This document shows positions 55,378 through 63,911 of a stretch of DNA of 64,000 nucleotides, in pieces. Location of the stretch: assembly GCF_029223255.1 (NCBI RefSeq), contig NZ_JARHUC010000006.1, positions 62,001 through 126,000 of the forward strand, given 5' to 3'. Both the position numbers and the translations under genes were made by a program. Numbering within the stretch: the stretch's first letter is position 1; each line of letters starts with the position of its first letter. The notes below the pieces were generated by a model. That model was given only the letters and a program-made list of their open reading frames with translations, did no database searches and was not told where the DNA came from. Origin of the DNA: Albimonas marina (lineage in GTDB: Bacteria > Pseudomonadota > Alphaproteobacteria > Rhodobacterales > Rhodobacteraceae).

Positions 55378-56499
55378 ATGGCCTCGATCGCAAGACAGCT
55401 CCTCGTTCTCGCCGTGCTCGCCGGCGGCGCAGGCTGGTTCATCCACCAGCAGTCGCAGCAGGAGCAGGCCGAGGCGCAGTCCCGCGCCCGGCCCGCCCCC
55501 GGCGTGGTGGTGGCCGAGGCGCAGGCCGGCGAGGTCGAGCGCGTGGTCTCGGCCGTCGGCACCGGGCGCGCGCTGCGCTCGGTCGAGCTGCGCTTCTCGG
55601 TCGGCGGGCGGGTCACCGCCATCCAGTTCCGCGACGGCGACCCGGTGGAGGCCGACGAGCCCCTCGCCACCCTCGACGACGGCTCCGAGCGCGCGGCGCT
55701 GGCCGTCGTGCAGGCCGAGCTCGCCGAGGCCCGCGCCGCCTTCGACCGCGCCGTGCAGCTGCAGGACCAGGGGCGCATCACCGCCTCGACCTACGACAGC
55801 GCCAAGGCCGAGATGCTGCGGGCCGAGGCGCGGCTCGACTCCGCGCGCGCCGACCTGGGCCACATGATCCTGCGCGCCCCCTTCGGCGGGGTGATCGGCT
55901 TCTCCGAGATCGAGGAGGGGGCCGTCGTCTCCTCCTCCACCCCCGTCGCCACGCTCGACGACATCTCCCAGCTCGACGTCGAGTTCATGGTGCCCGAGCG
56001 CTTCTTCGGCGACGTCCGCGCCGGCGCCCCGGTCCGCGCCCGCACCCGCATCTTCCCCGACGAGACCTTCGAGGGCGTGGTCGAGGCCATCGACCGCCGG
56101 GTGGACGAGGTCTCGCGCGCCTTCCTGGTGCGCGCGCGCTTCGACAACCCCGGCCTGCGCCTGCCGGCCGGCGTCTTCATGCAGGTCGACCTGGTCCTCG
56201 GATCCCGCCCCGGCGTGATCGCGCCGGAGGAGGCGCTGGTGACCGAGGCGGGCGAGGTCTACCTCTACGTGGTCGGCCCCGACGACAAGGTGCAGCGCCG
56301 GGCGGTCACGCTGGGCGGCCGCCGGGCGGGGGAGGCCGAGATCCTCGAGGGCCTCGTCGCCGGCGAGCGGGTGGTGGTGCGCGGCGTGCAGAAGGTGCGC
56401 GACGGCGCGCCCGTGCGGGTGCTGGGCGAGGCCCCGCGCACCGATGCCGGCCCCGCCGCGCCCGAGGCGCGCGCCGCCGATCCCACCTCCGCCGGCTGA
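55378..56499 (+). CDS. RND efflux periplasmic adaptor (membrane fusion protein)
   Basis: The 373-residue protein has one N-terminal membrane anchor (QLLVLAVLAGGAGWFIHQQ) and the lipoyl half-motifs SVELRFSVGGRVTAIQFRDGD and DLGHMILRAPFGGVIGFSEIEEG flanking a helical hairpin. Barrel and membrane-proximal domains follow (VDEVSRAFLVRARFDNP, LRLPAGVFMQVDLVLG). It links the RND pump at 56510 to an outer-membrane channel. No TolC-type gene is adjacent. The ribosome binding site is poor. The exported substrate is unknown. Confidence 0.92.
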   Translation: MASIARQLLVLAVLAGGAGWFIHQQSQQEQAEAQSRARPAPGVVVAEAQAGEVERVVSAVGTGRALRSVELRFSVGGRVTAIQFRDGDPVEADEPLATLDDGSERAALAVVQAELAEARAAFDRAVQLQDQGRITASTYDSAKAEMLRAEARLDSARADLGHMILRAPFGGVIGFSEIEEGAVVSSSTPVATLDDISQLDVEFMVPERFFGDVRAGAPVRARTRIFPDETFEGVVEAIDRRVDEVSRAFLVRARFDNPGLRLPAGVFMQVDLVLGSRPGVIAPEEALVTEAGEVYLYVVGPDDKVQRRAVTLGGRRAGEAEILEGLVAGERVVVRGVQKVRDGAPVRVLGEAPRTDAGPAAPEARAADPTSAG

Positions 56500-56509
56500 G
56501 GGCGCGCCC

Positions 56510-59500
56510 ATGTCCCTTCCCGGCTTCTTCATCCGCCGCCCGGTCTTCGCCGCGGTCCTGTCGCTGCTGGTGGTGGTGATCGGCCTCGTCTCGCTGACCC
56601 GCCTGCCGGTGCGCGAGCTGCCGGACGTGGACGCGGCCACCGTCACCATCTCGACCAACTGGCGCGGCGCCGCGCCCTCGGTCATCGACACCCAGATCAC
56701 CGAGGTGATCGAGAGCGCGGTGGCGGGCGTCGCCGGCGTCGAGCGCATCGCCTCCTCGTCCGAGCGGGGCGACAGCCGCATCGTGGTGACCTTCGTCACC
56801 TCCCGCAACGTGGACGAGGCGGCCAACGACATCCGCGGGGCCGTGGGCCGGGTGATGAACCGCCTGCCGGAGGAGGCCGAGGAGCCGCGGATCTACAAGA
56901 ACGACTCCGACGCCGACCCGGTGATGCGCCTGTCCATCGTCTCGGACCGGCACACGCCCCCGCAGATCACCGACTATGCCGAGCGCTACATCATCGACCG
57001 GCTGGCGACGCTGGACGGCGTCAGCTCGGTCAACATCTGGGGCAACCGGCGCTACGCGATGCGCGTGGCGCTCGACCCCACGGCGATGGCCGCCCGCCGC
57101 CTGACCGCGACCGAGATCGCCACCGCCCTGCGCACCAACAACGTCGAGCTTCCGGCAGGCGAAGTCGTCTCGATCTGGCGCCGGTTCCAGGTCCGCGCCG
57201 CCACCCGGCTGGAGACCCCGGACGAGTTCCGCCAGCTGGTCGTCGCCATGGTCGACGGCACGCCCGTGCGCCTGGGCGAGGTGGCCGAGGTCTCCGTCGG
57301 CTCCGAGAACGACGAGACGCTGGTCCGCTCCGAGGGGCGCAACGCCATCGGCCTGGGCGTCGCGCGCCAGAGCCAGGCGAACACCATCGCCATCTCCCAG
57401 GCCGTGCGCACGGAGCTGGAGCACATCCAGTCCACGCTGCCCGAGGGGATGGAGATCTTCGTCAGCTCCGACGACGCCGTCTTCATCCAGTCCTCGATCG
57501 AGGAGGTGCTGAAGACGCTGGCCATCGCCGTCGGGCTGGTCGTGCTGGTGATCTTCTTCTTCCTCGGCAGTCCCCGCGCCACGCTGGCGCCGGCCGTGGT
57601 AATCCCCGTGGCCCTGATCGGCGCGGTGGCGGGCATCTATGCCTTCGGCTTCTCGGTCAACATCCTGACCCTCTTCGCCCTGATCCTCGCCATCGGCATC
57701 GTGGTCGACGACGCCATCGTGGTGCTGGAGAACATCCAGCGCCGGGTGGAGCGCGGCGAGCCCCCGGCCGCCGCCGCGCTGCGCGGCTCCAACCAGGTGG
57801 TCTTCGCGGTCATCGCCACCTCGGTCACGCTGATCTCGGTCTTCGTGCCGATCTCCTTCCTCGACGGGCAGGTCGGGCGCCTGTTCACCGAGTTCGGCAT
57901 CGTCATGGCGGTGGCGGTCGCCTTCTCGACCCTCGTCGCCCTGACGCTGACCCCGGTGCTCTGCCACCGCGTCCTGCGCCAGGGCTCCGGCGGGGCGCTG
58001 GAGCGGGGGGTGAACTGGCTGCTGGGCCGGACCGAGGCCGTCTACCGCGGCGCCCTGCGCGCGGTGCTGGGCTATCCGCTGGTGGTGGTGGCGCTGGCGC
58101 TCGCCATCGCCGGCTCGGCGGCCTGGTTCAGCGGCCAGGTGGCGCGCGAGCTCTCGCCCCGCGAGGACCGCGGCGTGTTCTTCGTCGCCGTCACCGCCCC
58201 CCAGGGCTCGACCGTCGCCTACACCGACCGCGAGGTGCGCGAGGTCGAGAAGCGCCTCCAGCCCCTGCTCGACAGCGGCGAGGCGACCCGCATCTTCTCC
58301 ATCGTCGGCTTCCGGGGCGAGACCCACCGCGCCTTCGTCGTGGTGCGGCTGGCGGACTGGAAGAGCGGGCGGCGGTCCTCCCAAGATATCGTCTCCAGCC
58401 TGATCGGGCCGATGGTCTCGATCCCCGGCGCCCGCGCCTTCCCGATCCAGCCCTCCGGCCTCGGCCTGCGCGGTTCCCGCACGCCGTTGCAGGTGAAGGT
58501 GCTGGGGCCCGACTTCCTCTCCGTGCAGGAATGGAGCGCCACGCTGCTGGAGGCGATGCAGAACATCGAGGGCCTCGAGAACCTCGAGACCGACTACGAG
58601 GAGACCCAGCCGGAACTCCGCATCGAGGTCGACCGGGCGCTGGCCGACGACCTCGGCATCTCGATCGAGGACATCGGCGCCACGCTGCAGACCTTCTTCG
58701 CCGGCCGCGAGGTGACGGGCTGGATCGAGCGGGGCCGCGAATACCCGGTGATCCTGCAGGCGCGCGAGGACGTGCGCCGCACCGCCGAGGACCTGGGCTC
58801 GATGTACGTGCGTTCCGGCTCCACCGGCGCGCTGGTGCCGATCTCGGCCCTGGTGCGCTCGTCCGAGGGCGCGGCCTCGCCCGAGCTCGCCCGCTTCAAC
58901 CGCCTGCCGGCCATCGAGATCTCCGGCTCGCTGGCCGAGGGCATGGACCTGGGCGCGGCCATCGACGCGGTGCAGGCCGCCGCCGCGCAGGTGCTGCCGC
59001 CCGAGGCCCAGATCGCCTTCGACGGCCAGAGCCGCGAGTACCAGGAGACCTCCGGCGGCGCGGTGTGGACCTTCGTCTTCGCGGTGCTGGTCGTCTACCT
59101 CGTGCTCGCCGCCCAGTTCGAGAGCTTCGTGGATCCGCTGGTGATCCTGATGACGGTGCCGCTGGGCCTGTCCGGGGCGCTCGCGACCCTGTGGCTGACC
59201 GACCAGTCGCTGAACATCTACACCCAGGTCGGATTGGTCTTGCTCGTAGGATTGATGGCCAAGAACGGCATCCTCATCGTCGAGTTCGCCAACCAGCTCC
59301 GCGACGAGGGCATGTCGGTGCGCGAGGCCGCGCTCGAGGGCGCGGTGGCCCGCCTGCGCCCGGTGATGATGACGGTGATCTCGACCCTGCTGGGCGCCCT
59401 GCCGCTGGTGGTCTCGACCGGCGCGGGGTCCGAGGCGCGCTCGGCCATCGGCTGGGTGATCATCGGCGGCTTCGGCGCGGCCTCGGTCCTGACCCTGTTC

Positions 59501-59611
59501 CTGACCCCGGTTCTCTACGACCTGCTGGTCCGCTTCACCCGCCCCCGCACCGCCGTGGCGCAGGAGCTGGAGGCGGCGCTGGCCCAAGACCCCCGCACCC
59601 CCGCCGAATAG
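56510..59611 (+). CDS. RND (HAE1-type) efflux transporter permease
   Basis: Proton-driven inner-membrane exporter of 1033 residues, starting ten bases after the adaptor stop at MSLPGFFIRRPVFAAVL. Twelve helices fall in two sets around large periplasmic loops. The family signature ALILAIGIVVDDAIVVLEN (helix 4) carries the paired Asp residues of the proton relay, and GLVLLVGLMAKNGILIVEFANQ marks helix 10. It forms an operon with the adaptor. Drugs, lipids or other hydrophobic compounds are possible substrates, and nothing in the context decides. Confidence 0.95.
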   Translation: MSLPGFFIRRPVFAAVLSLLVVVIGLVSLTRLPVRELPDVDAATVTISTNWRGAAPSVIDTQITEVIESAVAGVAGVERIASSSERGDSRIVVTFVTSRNVDEAANDIRGAVGRVMNRLPEEAEEPRIYKNDSDADPVMRLSIVSDRHTPPQITDYAERYIIDRLATLDGVSSVNIWGNRRYAMRVALDPTAMAARRLTATEIATALRTNNVELPAGEVVSIWRRFQVRAATRLETPDEFRQLVVAMVDGTPVRLGEVAEVSVGSENDETLVRSEGRNAIGLGVARQSQANTIAISQAVRTELEHIQSTLPEGMEIFVSSDDAVFIQSSIEEVLKTLAIAVGLVVLVIFFFLGSPRATLAPAVVIPVALIGAVAGIYAFGFSVNILTLFALILAIGIVVDDAIVVLENIQRRVERGEPPAAAALRGSNQVVFAVIATSVTLISVFVPISFLDGQVGRLFTEFGIVMAVAVAFSTLVALTLTPVLCHRVLRQGSGGALERGVNWLLGRTEAVYRGALRAVLGYPLVVVALALAIAGSAAWFSGQVARELSPREDRGVFFVAVTAPQGSTVAYTDREVREVEKRLQPLLDSGEATRIFSIVGFRGETHRAFVVVRLADWKSGRRSSQDIVSSLIGPMVSIPGARAFPIQPSGLGLRGSRTPLQVKVLGPDFLSVQEWSATLLEAMQNIEGLENLETDYEETQPELRIEVDRALADDLGISIEDIGATLQTFFAGREVTGWIERGREYPVILQAREDVRRTAEDLGSMYVRSGSTGALVPISALVRSSEGAASPELARFNRLPAIEISGSLAEGMDLGAAIDAVQAAAAQVLPPEAQIAFDGQSREYQETSGGAVWTFVFAVLVVYLVLAAQFESFVDPLVILMTVPLGLSGALATLWLTDQSLNIYTQVGLVLLVGLMAKNGILIVEFANQLRDEGMSVREAALEGAVARLRPVMMTVISTLLGALPLVVSTGAGSEARSAIGWVIIGGFGAASVLTLFLTPVLYDLLVRFTRPRTAVAQELEAALAQDPRTPAE

Positions 59612-59677
59612 GCGGGGGCGCCCCCTCGCGCCCGCCCCCGGTTTCGGCGCATCCTCCCCGCAAACGGGAGGACCGAC

Positions 59678-60439
59678 ATGACCATCACCACCCTGCGCGA
59701 CGGCCCCGCGACCGTCATCGCCATCAACCGTCCGGAGCGGCGCAACGCCGTCGACGCCGCCACGGCGCTCGCCCTGCACGACGCCTTCGCGGCCTTCGAG
59801 GCGGACGAGACCGCCTCGGTCGCGATCCTCACGGGGGAGGGCAGCTGCTTCTGCGCGGGCGCCGACCTCAAGGCGCTGGCCGAGGGCGACCGGCGTGAGA
59901 TGCGCGCCGACGGGCCCGGCCCGATGGGGCCCACGCGCATGACCCTCTCCAAGCCCGTGATCGCCGCGATCGAGGGGCCGGCGGTGGCGGGGGGGCTCGA
60001 GCTCGCCCTGTGGTGCGACCTGCGGGTGATGGCCTCGGACGCGGTGCTGGGCGTCTACTGCCGCCGCTTCGGGGTGCCGCTGATCGACGGGGGGACCTTC
60101 CGCCTGCCGCGGCTGATCGGCCACTCCCGCGCCATGGACCTGATCCTGACCGGCCGCCCCGTGCATGCGCCCGAGGCGAAGGAGATCGGCCTCGCCAACC
60201 GCGTCTGCGAGCCTGGCCGGGCCCTGCCCACGGCGCTGGCGCTCGCCCATGAGATCGCCGCCTTCCCCCAGGCCTGCCTGCGCGGCGACCGCGCCTCGGC
60301 GCTCGCGCAATGGGGGCTGGACGAGGCCGGCGCGCTGGCGCGCGAATTCGAGATCGGCCTCGCGACCATCGCCACCGGCGAGACCGTCGCCGGCGCCGGC
60401 CGCTTCGCCGGCGGCGAGGGGCGGCACGGAAAGTTCTGA
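59678..60439 (+). CDS. Enoyl-CoA hydratase/isomerase (crotonase) family protein
   Basis: A 253-residue crotonase-fold protein with NRPERRNAVDA, the oxyanion-hole stretch CFCAGADLKAL and GPAVAGGLELALWCDLRVMA. The second oxyanion helix and RFGVPLIDGGTFRLPRLIG follow. At the position of the second catalytic acid of true hydratases (often E in EVxLG) the sequence reads GVPLIDGG, with Asp as a possible substitute. Hydratase activity is thus likely but not certain. GGGAGG precedes the ATG. It is a single gene. Confidence 0.88.
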   Translation: MTITTLRDGPATVIAINRPERRNAVDAATALALHDAFAAFEADETASVAILTGEGSCFCAGADLKALAEGDRREMRADGPGPMGPTRMTLSKPVIAAIEGPAVAGGLELALWCDLRVMASDAVLGVYCRRFGVPLIDGGTFRLPRLIGHSRAMDLILTGRPVHAPEAKEIGLANRVCEPGRALPTALALAHEIAAFPQACLRGDRASALAQWGLDEAGALAREFEIGLATIATGETVAGAGRFAGGEGRHGKF

Positions 60440-60508
60440 GCCGCGCGGTCGCGAGCCTCGGGCGGGCGGCCGTCGGGCGCCCCAGTGGCGGGCCCGGCCG
60501 GGTCGCGC

Positions 60509-61195
60509 TCAGAACGGGCAGGGCGCCTCCAGCGTCAGGGGCGCGCCGCCCACCGGGTGGCGCAGCTCCAGCCGCCTCGCGTGCAGCATCAGGCGGGGGG
60601 CGGCGGCATAGGCGGCGTCGTCGGCATAGAGCGCGTCGCCCAGGATCGGGTGGCCCATCGCCAGCAGGTGCGCGCGAAGCTGGTGGCTGCGCCCGGTCAG
60701 CGGCCGCAGGGCGAGCCGCGCCGCGCCGCGCGGGGCGGCGTTCGGATCGCGCGCCAGCACCTCCCATTCGGTGATCGCCCGCCGCCCCTCGGGCGTCGGG
60801 CGCTGGCGCGGGCGCTCGGGCCAGTCGGTGGCGAGGGGCAGGTCGACGGTCCCCGCCTCCTGCGTCGGCAGGCCGGCGACGACCGCCTCGTAGAGCTTCG
60901 CCGCATGGCGCCGCTCGAACTGCAGGCCCAGGTGGCGCTGGGCCTCGGGCGTGCGGGCCAGCACCAGGACGCCGGAGGTGTCCATGTCCAGCCGGTGCAC
61001 GATCCGCGCGCCGGGAAAGGCGGCCTCGGCCCGCGCCGCCACGCAGTCGGCGAGCGCCGCCTCCCGCCCCGGCACCGTCAGCAGGCCCGAGGGCTTGTCC
61101 ACCGCCAGCAGGTGCGCGTCGACATGGATCACCGGCAGCCCCGGCGGCGGCGCATAGTCGAGCGGGCGCAGCGGCGGCAGGACGAAGCCGCTCAC
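60509..61195 (-). CDS. RluA family pseudouridine synthase
   Basis: The GTG start overlaps the stop of the RibD-like gene by four bases (GTGA), giving 228 residues. The catalytic motif is IVHRLDMDTSGVLVLAR with Asp70, preceded by VDKPSGLLTVPG and followed by KLYEAVVAG and PLTGRSHQLRAHL. This fits small RluA-type enzymes modifying 23S rRNA or tRNA. There is no S4 domain. The exact target uridine cannot be assigned. Confidence 0.92.
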   Translation of the reverse strand: MSGFVLPPLRPLDYAPPPGLPVIHVDAHLLAVDKPSGLLTVPGREAALADCVAARAEAAFPGARIVHRLDMDTSGVLVLARTPEAQRHLGLQFERRHAAKLYEAVVAGLPTQEAGTVDLPLATDWPERPRQRPTPEGRRAITEWEVLARDPNAAPRGAARLALRPLTGRSHQLRAHLLAMGHPILGDALYADDAAYAAAPRLMLHARRLELRHPVGGAPLTLEAPCPF

Positions 61196-61779
61196 CGCGC
61201 GACCCGCCAGCGCGACTGCACGAGGCCGGAGGGGAAGGCCCGCGTGCCGAGATGCTCCAGCCGCACCTCCGCCCCCGGTCCGAGCAGCGGCCGCCCCGCG
61301 CCCAGCAGCACCGGGATGCGGGTCAGGACCAGGTCCTCGATCAGCCCCTCGGCCAGGAACGCCTGCACCAGCCGCCCGCCGTCCACATAGGCCCGCCGCC
61401 AGCCCTCGGCCGCGACCGCCTCCAGCGCCTCGCGCGGGGGCAGGGGCAGGAGCTCGACCCGACCCGCCAGCGCCGCGGGCAGGTCCGCCGGGCGCAGGCT
61501 GCGGGAAATCACGCGCACCGGCTTGGCGTAGGGCCAGGCGCCGAGGTCCGGGCCGCTGAAGCCCAGCACCGTGCGGAAGGTCTCGGCCCCCATCAGCAGG
61601 CCGTCGATCCCGGCCATGAACGCGTCGTAGCCATGGTCCTCCGCCTCCGCGCCCGGAACCTCCAGCCAGTCGACCGAGCCGTCGGGCCGGGCGATGAACC
61701 CGTCCAGGCTCGCGGCGACGAACACGTGGCCGGAGGCGCGGGGCGCGCGCGCGTCGGAGGCGGAAGGGACGGCGGACAT
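61192..61779 (-). CDS. RibD C-terminal / dihydrofolate reductase-like protein
   Basis: The 195-residue protein shows HVFVAASLDGFIARPDGSVDWL, GIDGLLMGAETFRTVLGF and RRAYVDGGRLVQAFL. This is the layout of stand-alone RibD_C reductases related to dihydrofolate reductase. The substrate of such free-standing proteins is mostly unknown, and riboflavin synthesis is only one option. A perfect 21-pair inverted repeat lies 14 bases upstream of the ATG. The gene is translationally coupled to the pseudouridine synthase. Confidence 0.87.
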   Translation of the reverse strand: MSAVPSASDARAPRASGHVFVAASLDGFIARPDGSVDWLEVPGAEAEDHGYDAFMAGIDGLLMGAETFRTVLGFSGPDLGAWPYAKPVRVISRSLRPADLPAALAGRVELLPLPPREALEAVAAEGWRRAYVDGGRLVQAFLAEGLIEDLVLTRIPVLLGAGRPLLGPGAEVRLEHLGTRAFPSGLVQSRWRVAR

Positions 61780-61792
61780 CGGCGGATCCCGG

Positions 61793-61839
61793 GCGGGAGG
61801 GAGAGAGGGGGCGGCGATCGCCCCCTCTCTCCCTCCCGC
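61793..61839. repeat. Perfect 21-pair purine/pyrimidine inverted repeat
   Basis: The left arm starts gcgggagggagagagggggc and is matched exactly by its reverse complement after the five-base loop gcgat. One arm is nearly all purine and the other nearly all pyrimidine. It lies 14-60 bases upstream of the RibD-like start codon, so it would fold in the 5' leader or form a cruciform or binding site in DNA. Confidence 0.8.
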
Positions 61840-62139
61840 GCCCCGCGGCCGTCAACCCTGCGCCCGGCCCCGGAACCCCGGAACCGGGTTCCCGCCTGCG
61901 GTTCGCGCGACGCGCCCCGCCGACCCTGCGGGGCGGACGCCCCGGCCGCCCTTCCTGCACGACGGCCGCCGCAGGCCCCGGTCGCCCCGTGCGCGCGGCC
62001 CGCCCTGCGCCGCGGGCGGAACCGGGCGGCCGGCGCGCGGCCCGACGCGGCGCCTCCCCGCCGGCGGCGTCCCCGCGGCGGCGGCGCCCGGCCGCCCTTG
62101 ATCCCCGCCCGCCCCGTCGCCATTATCCGCCCTAGACAA

Positions 62140-62155
62140 CATACGCGCGAGTATG
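62140..62155. promoter_or_regulatory. Operator candidate CATAC-N6-GTATG
   Basis: An inverted repeat catac-gcgcga-gtatg, 25 bases before the ATG of the CurA-type reductase, within the only AT-containing patch of the gap (tagacaacatac). TetR-family operators often look like this. No regulator gene is adjacent. Confidence 0.45.
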
Positions 62156-62180
62156 CCGCGCGAGCCCCAGGGAGATCCTC

Positions 62181-63215
62181 ATGTCCGCCATGAAGCGCAT
62201 CGTGCTCGCCAGCCGCCCCAAGGGCTGGCCGACCACCGACAACTTCCGCCTCGAGGAAGCCGAGACCCCGACCCCCGGCGCCGGCGAGTTCCTCGCCCGC
62301 ACCGTGTGGCTCTCGCTCGATCCCTACATGCGCGGGCGGATGGACGACGGCCCCTCCTACGCCAAGCCCGTCGAGATCGGCGGCACCATGGAAGGCGGCA
62401 CCGTCTCCGAGGTCGTCGAGTCCAACCACCCCGACTACGCGCCCGGCGACATCGTCGTGGGCCGGCTCGGCTGGGCGACGCACGGGCTCTCGACCGGCGA
62501 GGGCGTGCGCAAGGTCGATCCCTCCATCGCGCCGATCTCCACCGCGCTGGGCGTGCTGGGGATGCCGGGCCACACCGCCTACGTCGGCCTCAACCGGATC
62601 CTCGCGGCCAAGCCGGGCGAAAGCCTCTGCGTCTCCGCCGCCTCGGGCGCCGTCGGCGCGCTGGTCACCCAGCTCGCCAAGATCAAGGGCATGACCGTGG
62701 TCGGCGTCGCCGGCGGGCCCGACAAATGCGCCTACGTGACCGAGGAGCTCGGCGCCGACGCCTGCATCGACCACCGCGCCGCCGCCGACGGCAAGGAGAT
62801 GGCGAAGCTGCTGAAGGAGGCCGCGCCGAACGGCTTCGACTGCTATTTCGAGAACGTCGCCGGCAAGACGCTGGAGGGCGTGATCCCCAACATGCGCGAG
62901 TTCGGGCGCATCGCCATCTGCGGGATGATCTCGCTCTACTCCGGCAACACCATGGGCGACGAGAACCAGCTGCCGTGGATCTGGCGCTCGCTGCTGGTCA
63001 AGAAGATGCGCGCCCAGGGTTTCATCGTCACGGACCACATCGACATGCTGCCCGACTTCCTCGCCGAGGTCGGCCCGCTGGTGAAGTCCGGCAAGGTGAA
63101 GTTCCGCGAGACCGTCACCGACGGGCTCGAGAACGCGCCCGAGGCCTTCCTGGGCCTGCTGCGCGGCGAGAACTTCGGCAAGCAGCTGGTGCGCGTGGGC
63201 GCGGACCCCTCGTGA
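62181..63215 (+). CDS. NADP-dependent medium-chain oxidoreductase (CurA/leukotriene-B4-dehydrogenase type)
   Basis: Zinc-free medium-chain reductase of 344 residues that reduces alpha,beta-unsaturated ketones or aldehydes with NADPH. It shows VWLSLDPYMRGRM, GGTMEGGTVSEVVESN, LGVLGMPGHTAYVGL, the cofactor loop SAASGAVGALVTQLAKIKG and FDCYFENVAGKTLEGV, ending with VTDGLENAPEAFLGLL. No zinc ligands are present. GGGAGA precedes the ATG. A palindromic operator candidate just upstream suggests inducible expression. It is followed 25 bases later by a histidine phosphatase gene. Confidence 0.93.
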   Translation: MSAMKRIVLASRPKGWPTTDNFRLEEAETPTPGAGEFLARTVWLSLDPYMRGRMDDGPSYAKPVEIGGTMEGGTVSEVVESNHPDYAPGDIVVGRLGWATHGLSTGEGVRKVDPSIAPISTALGVLGMPGHTAYVGLNRILAAKPGESLCVSAASGAVGALVTQLAKIKGMTVVGVAGGPDKCAYVTEELGADACIDHRAAADGKEMAKLLKEAAPNGFDCYFENVAGKTLEGVIPNMREFGRIAICGMISLYSGNTMGDENQLPWIWRSLLVKKMRAQGFIVTDHIDMLPDFLAEVGPLVKSGKVKFRETVTDGLENAPEAFLGLLRGENFGKQLVRVGADPS

Positions 63216-63240
63216 TCGCGGCGCAGAGGGAGACCCGCGC

Positions 63241-63894
63241 ATGAGCCACGTCTGGCTGATCCGCCACGGTCAGGCCTCCTTCGGGGCCGACGACTACGAC
63301 AAGCTCTCCGACCACGGGATCCGCCAGGCGCGGATGCTGGGCGAGTGGCTGGCCGCCCGCGACCTCCGCCCGGTGCGGATGATGGTCGGCACGCTCAAGC
63401 GCCAGCGCGAGACCGCGGAGGCCCTCGCCGAGGGCCTCGGCGGCGCGCCGGAGCCGATCGTGCACTCGGGCTTCAACGAGAACGACGCCGACAGCCTGAT
63501 CCGGGACTGGATCGAGCGCGGGAACCCCGCGCCCGACAAGGCCGACCGCAAGACCTACTACCGCACCATGGTCCAGGCGCTGATGGCCTGGCACCGCGGC
63601 GAGATCGACGGCTCGCAGTCCTTCAAGGACTACGAGGCCAACGTCGCCGACGCCCTGCGCCAGGCGGCGGAGGGCACGGACCGGCCGGTGTTCTGCGTCT
63701 CCTCGGGCGGCACCATCGGGCAGATGGTGCGCACGATCATGCACGCGCCCCCCGAGATGGCGGCGCGGCTGCAGATGCAGGTGAAGAACAGCTCCTACAC
63801 GCGCCTCGCCGGACGGGCGGAGCGGCTGAGCCTGCTGAGCTTCAACGAGACGCCGCACCTGGACGACCAGCCGGACCTGATCACCTGGTCGTAA
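63241..63894 (+). CDS. Histidine phosphatase family protein
   Basis: The 217-residue protein of the phosphoglycerate-mutase-like superfamily has the phosphohistidine motif LIRHGQASFGADDYDKLSD with His9. The usual second catalytic His (normally in a V-x-HGG motif) is Ser here, reading CVSSGGTIGQM. Such S-containing variants occur in bacterial members, so activity is not excluded. It follows the CurA-type gene after 25 bases and is probably cotranscribed. The substrate is unknown. Confidence 0.88.
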   Translation: MSHVWLIRHGQASFGADDYDKLSDHGIRQARMLGEWLAARDLRPVRMMVGTLKRQRETAEALAEGLGGAPEPIVHSGFNENDADSLIRDWIERGNPAPDKADRKTYYRTMVQALMAWHRGEIDGSQSFKDYEANVADALRQAAEGTDRPVFCVSSGGTIGQMVRTIMHAPPEMAARLQMQVKNSSYTRLAGRAERLSLLSFNETPHLDDQPDLITWS

Positions 63895-63911
63895 GGCCGG
63901 GGAGGCGGAGA

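Larger units (their letters stand above)
61780..62180. other. Divergent intergenic region with two inverted repeats
   Basis: 401 GC-rich bases between the RibD-like gene and the reductase gene at 62181. It contains the 21-pair perfect hairpin (61793-61839), a smaller one GGAACCC-cggaacc-GGGTTCC (61872-61892) and the operator candidate at 62140. No gene was seen. Confidence 0.6.

Noticed and set aside
54962..55393. 143-codon minus-strand frame ending in GHFIFC
   Set aside because: The N-terminal two-thirds is Arg/Pro/Ala-rich and overlaps the adaptor-gene start. Only the last 45 residues look protein-like, so I kept it as a possible remnant rather than a gene.
56306..60427. A 1373-codon minus-strand frame opposite the RND transporter
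   Set aside because: Antisense shadow of the RND operon and crotonase gene. The composition is highly biased (His/Asp/Gly/Arg) and it lacks a ribosome binding site.
61593..63242. A 549-codon minus-strand frame opposite the CurA-type reductase
   Set aside because: It runs antisense to a gene with clear cofactor motifs. The composition is shadow-like.
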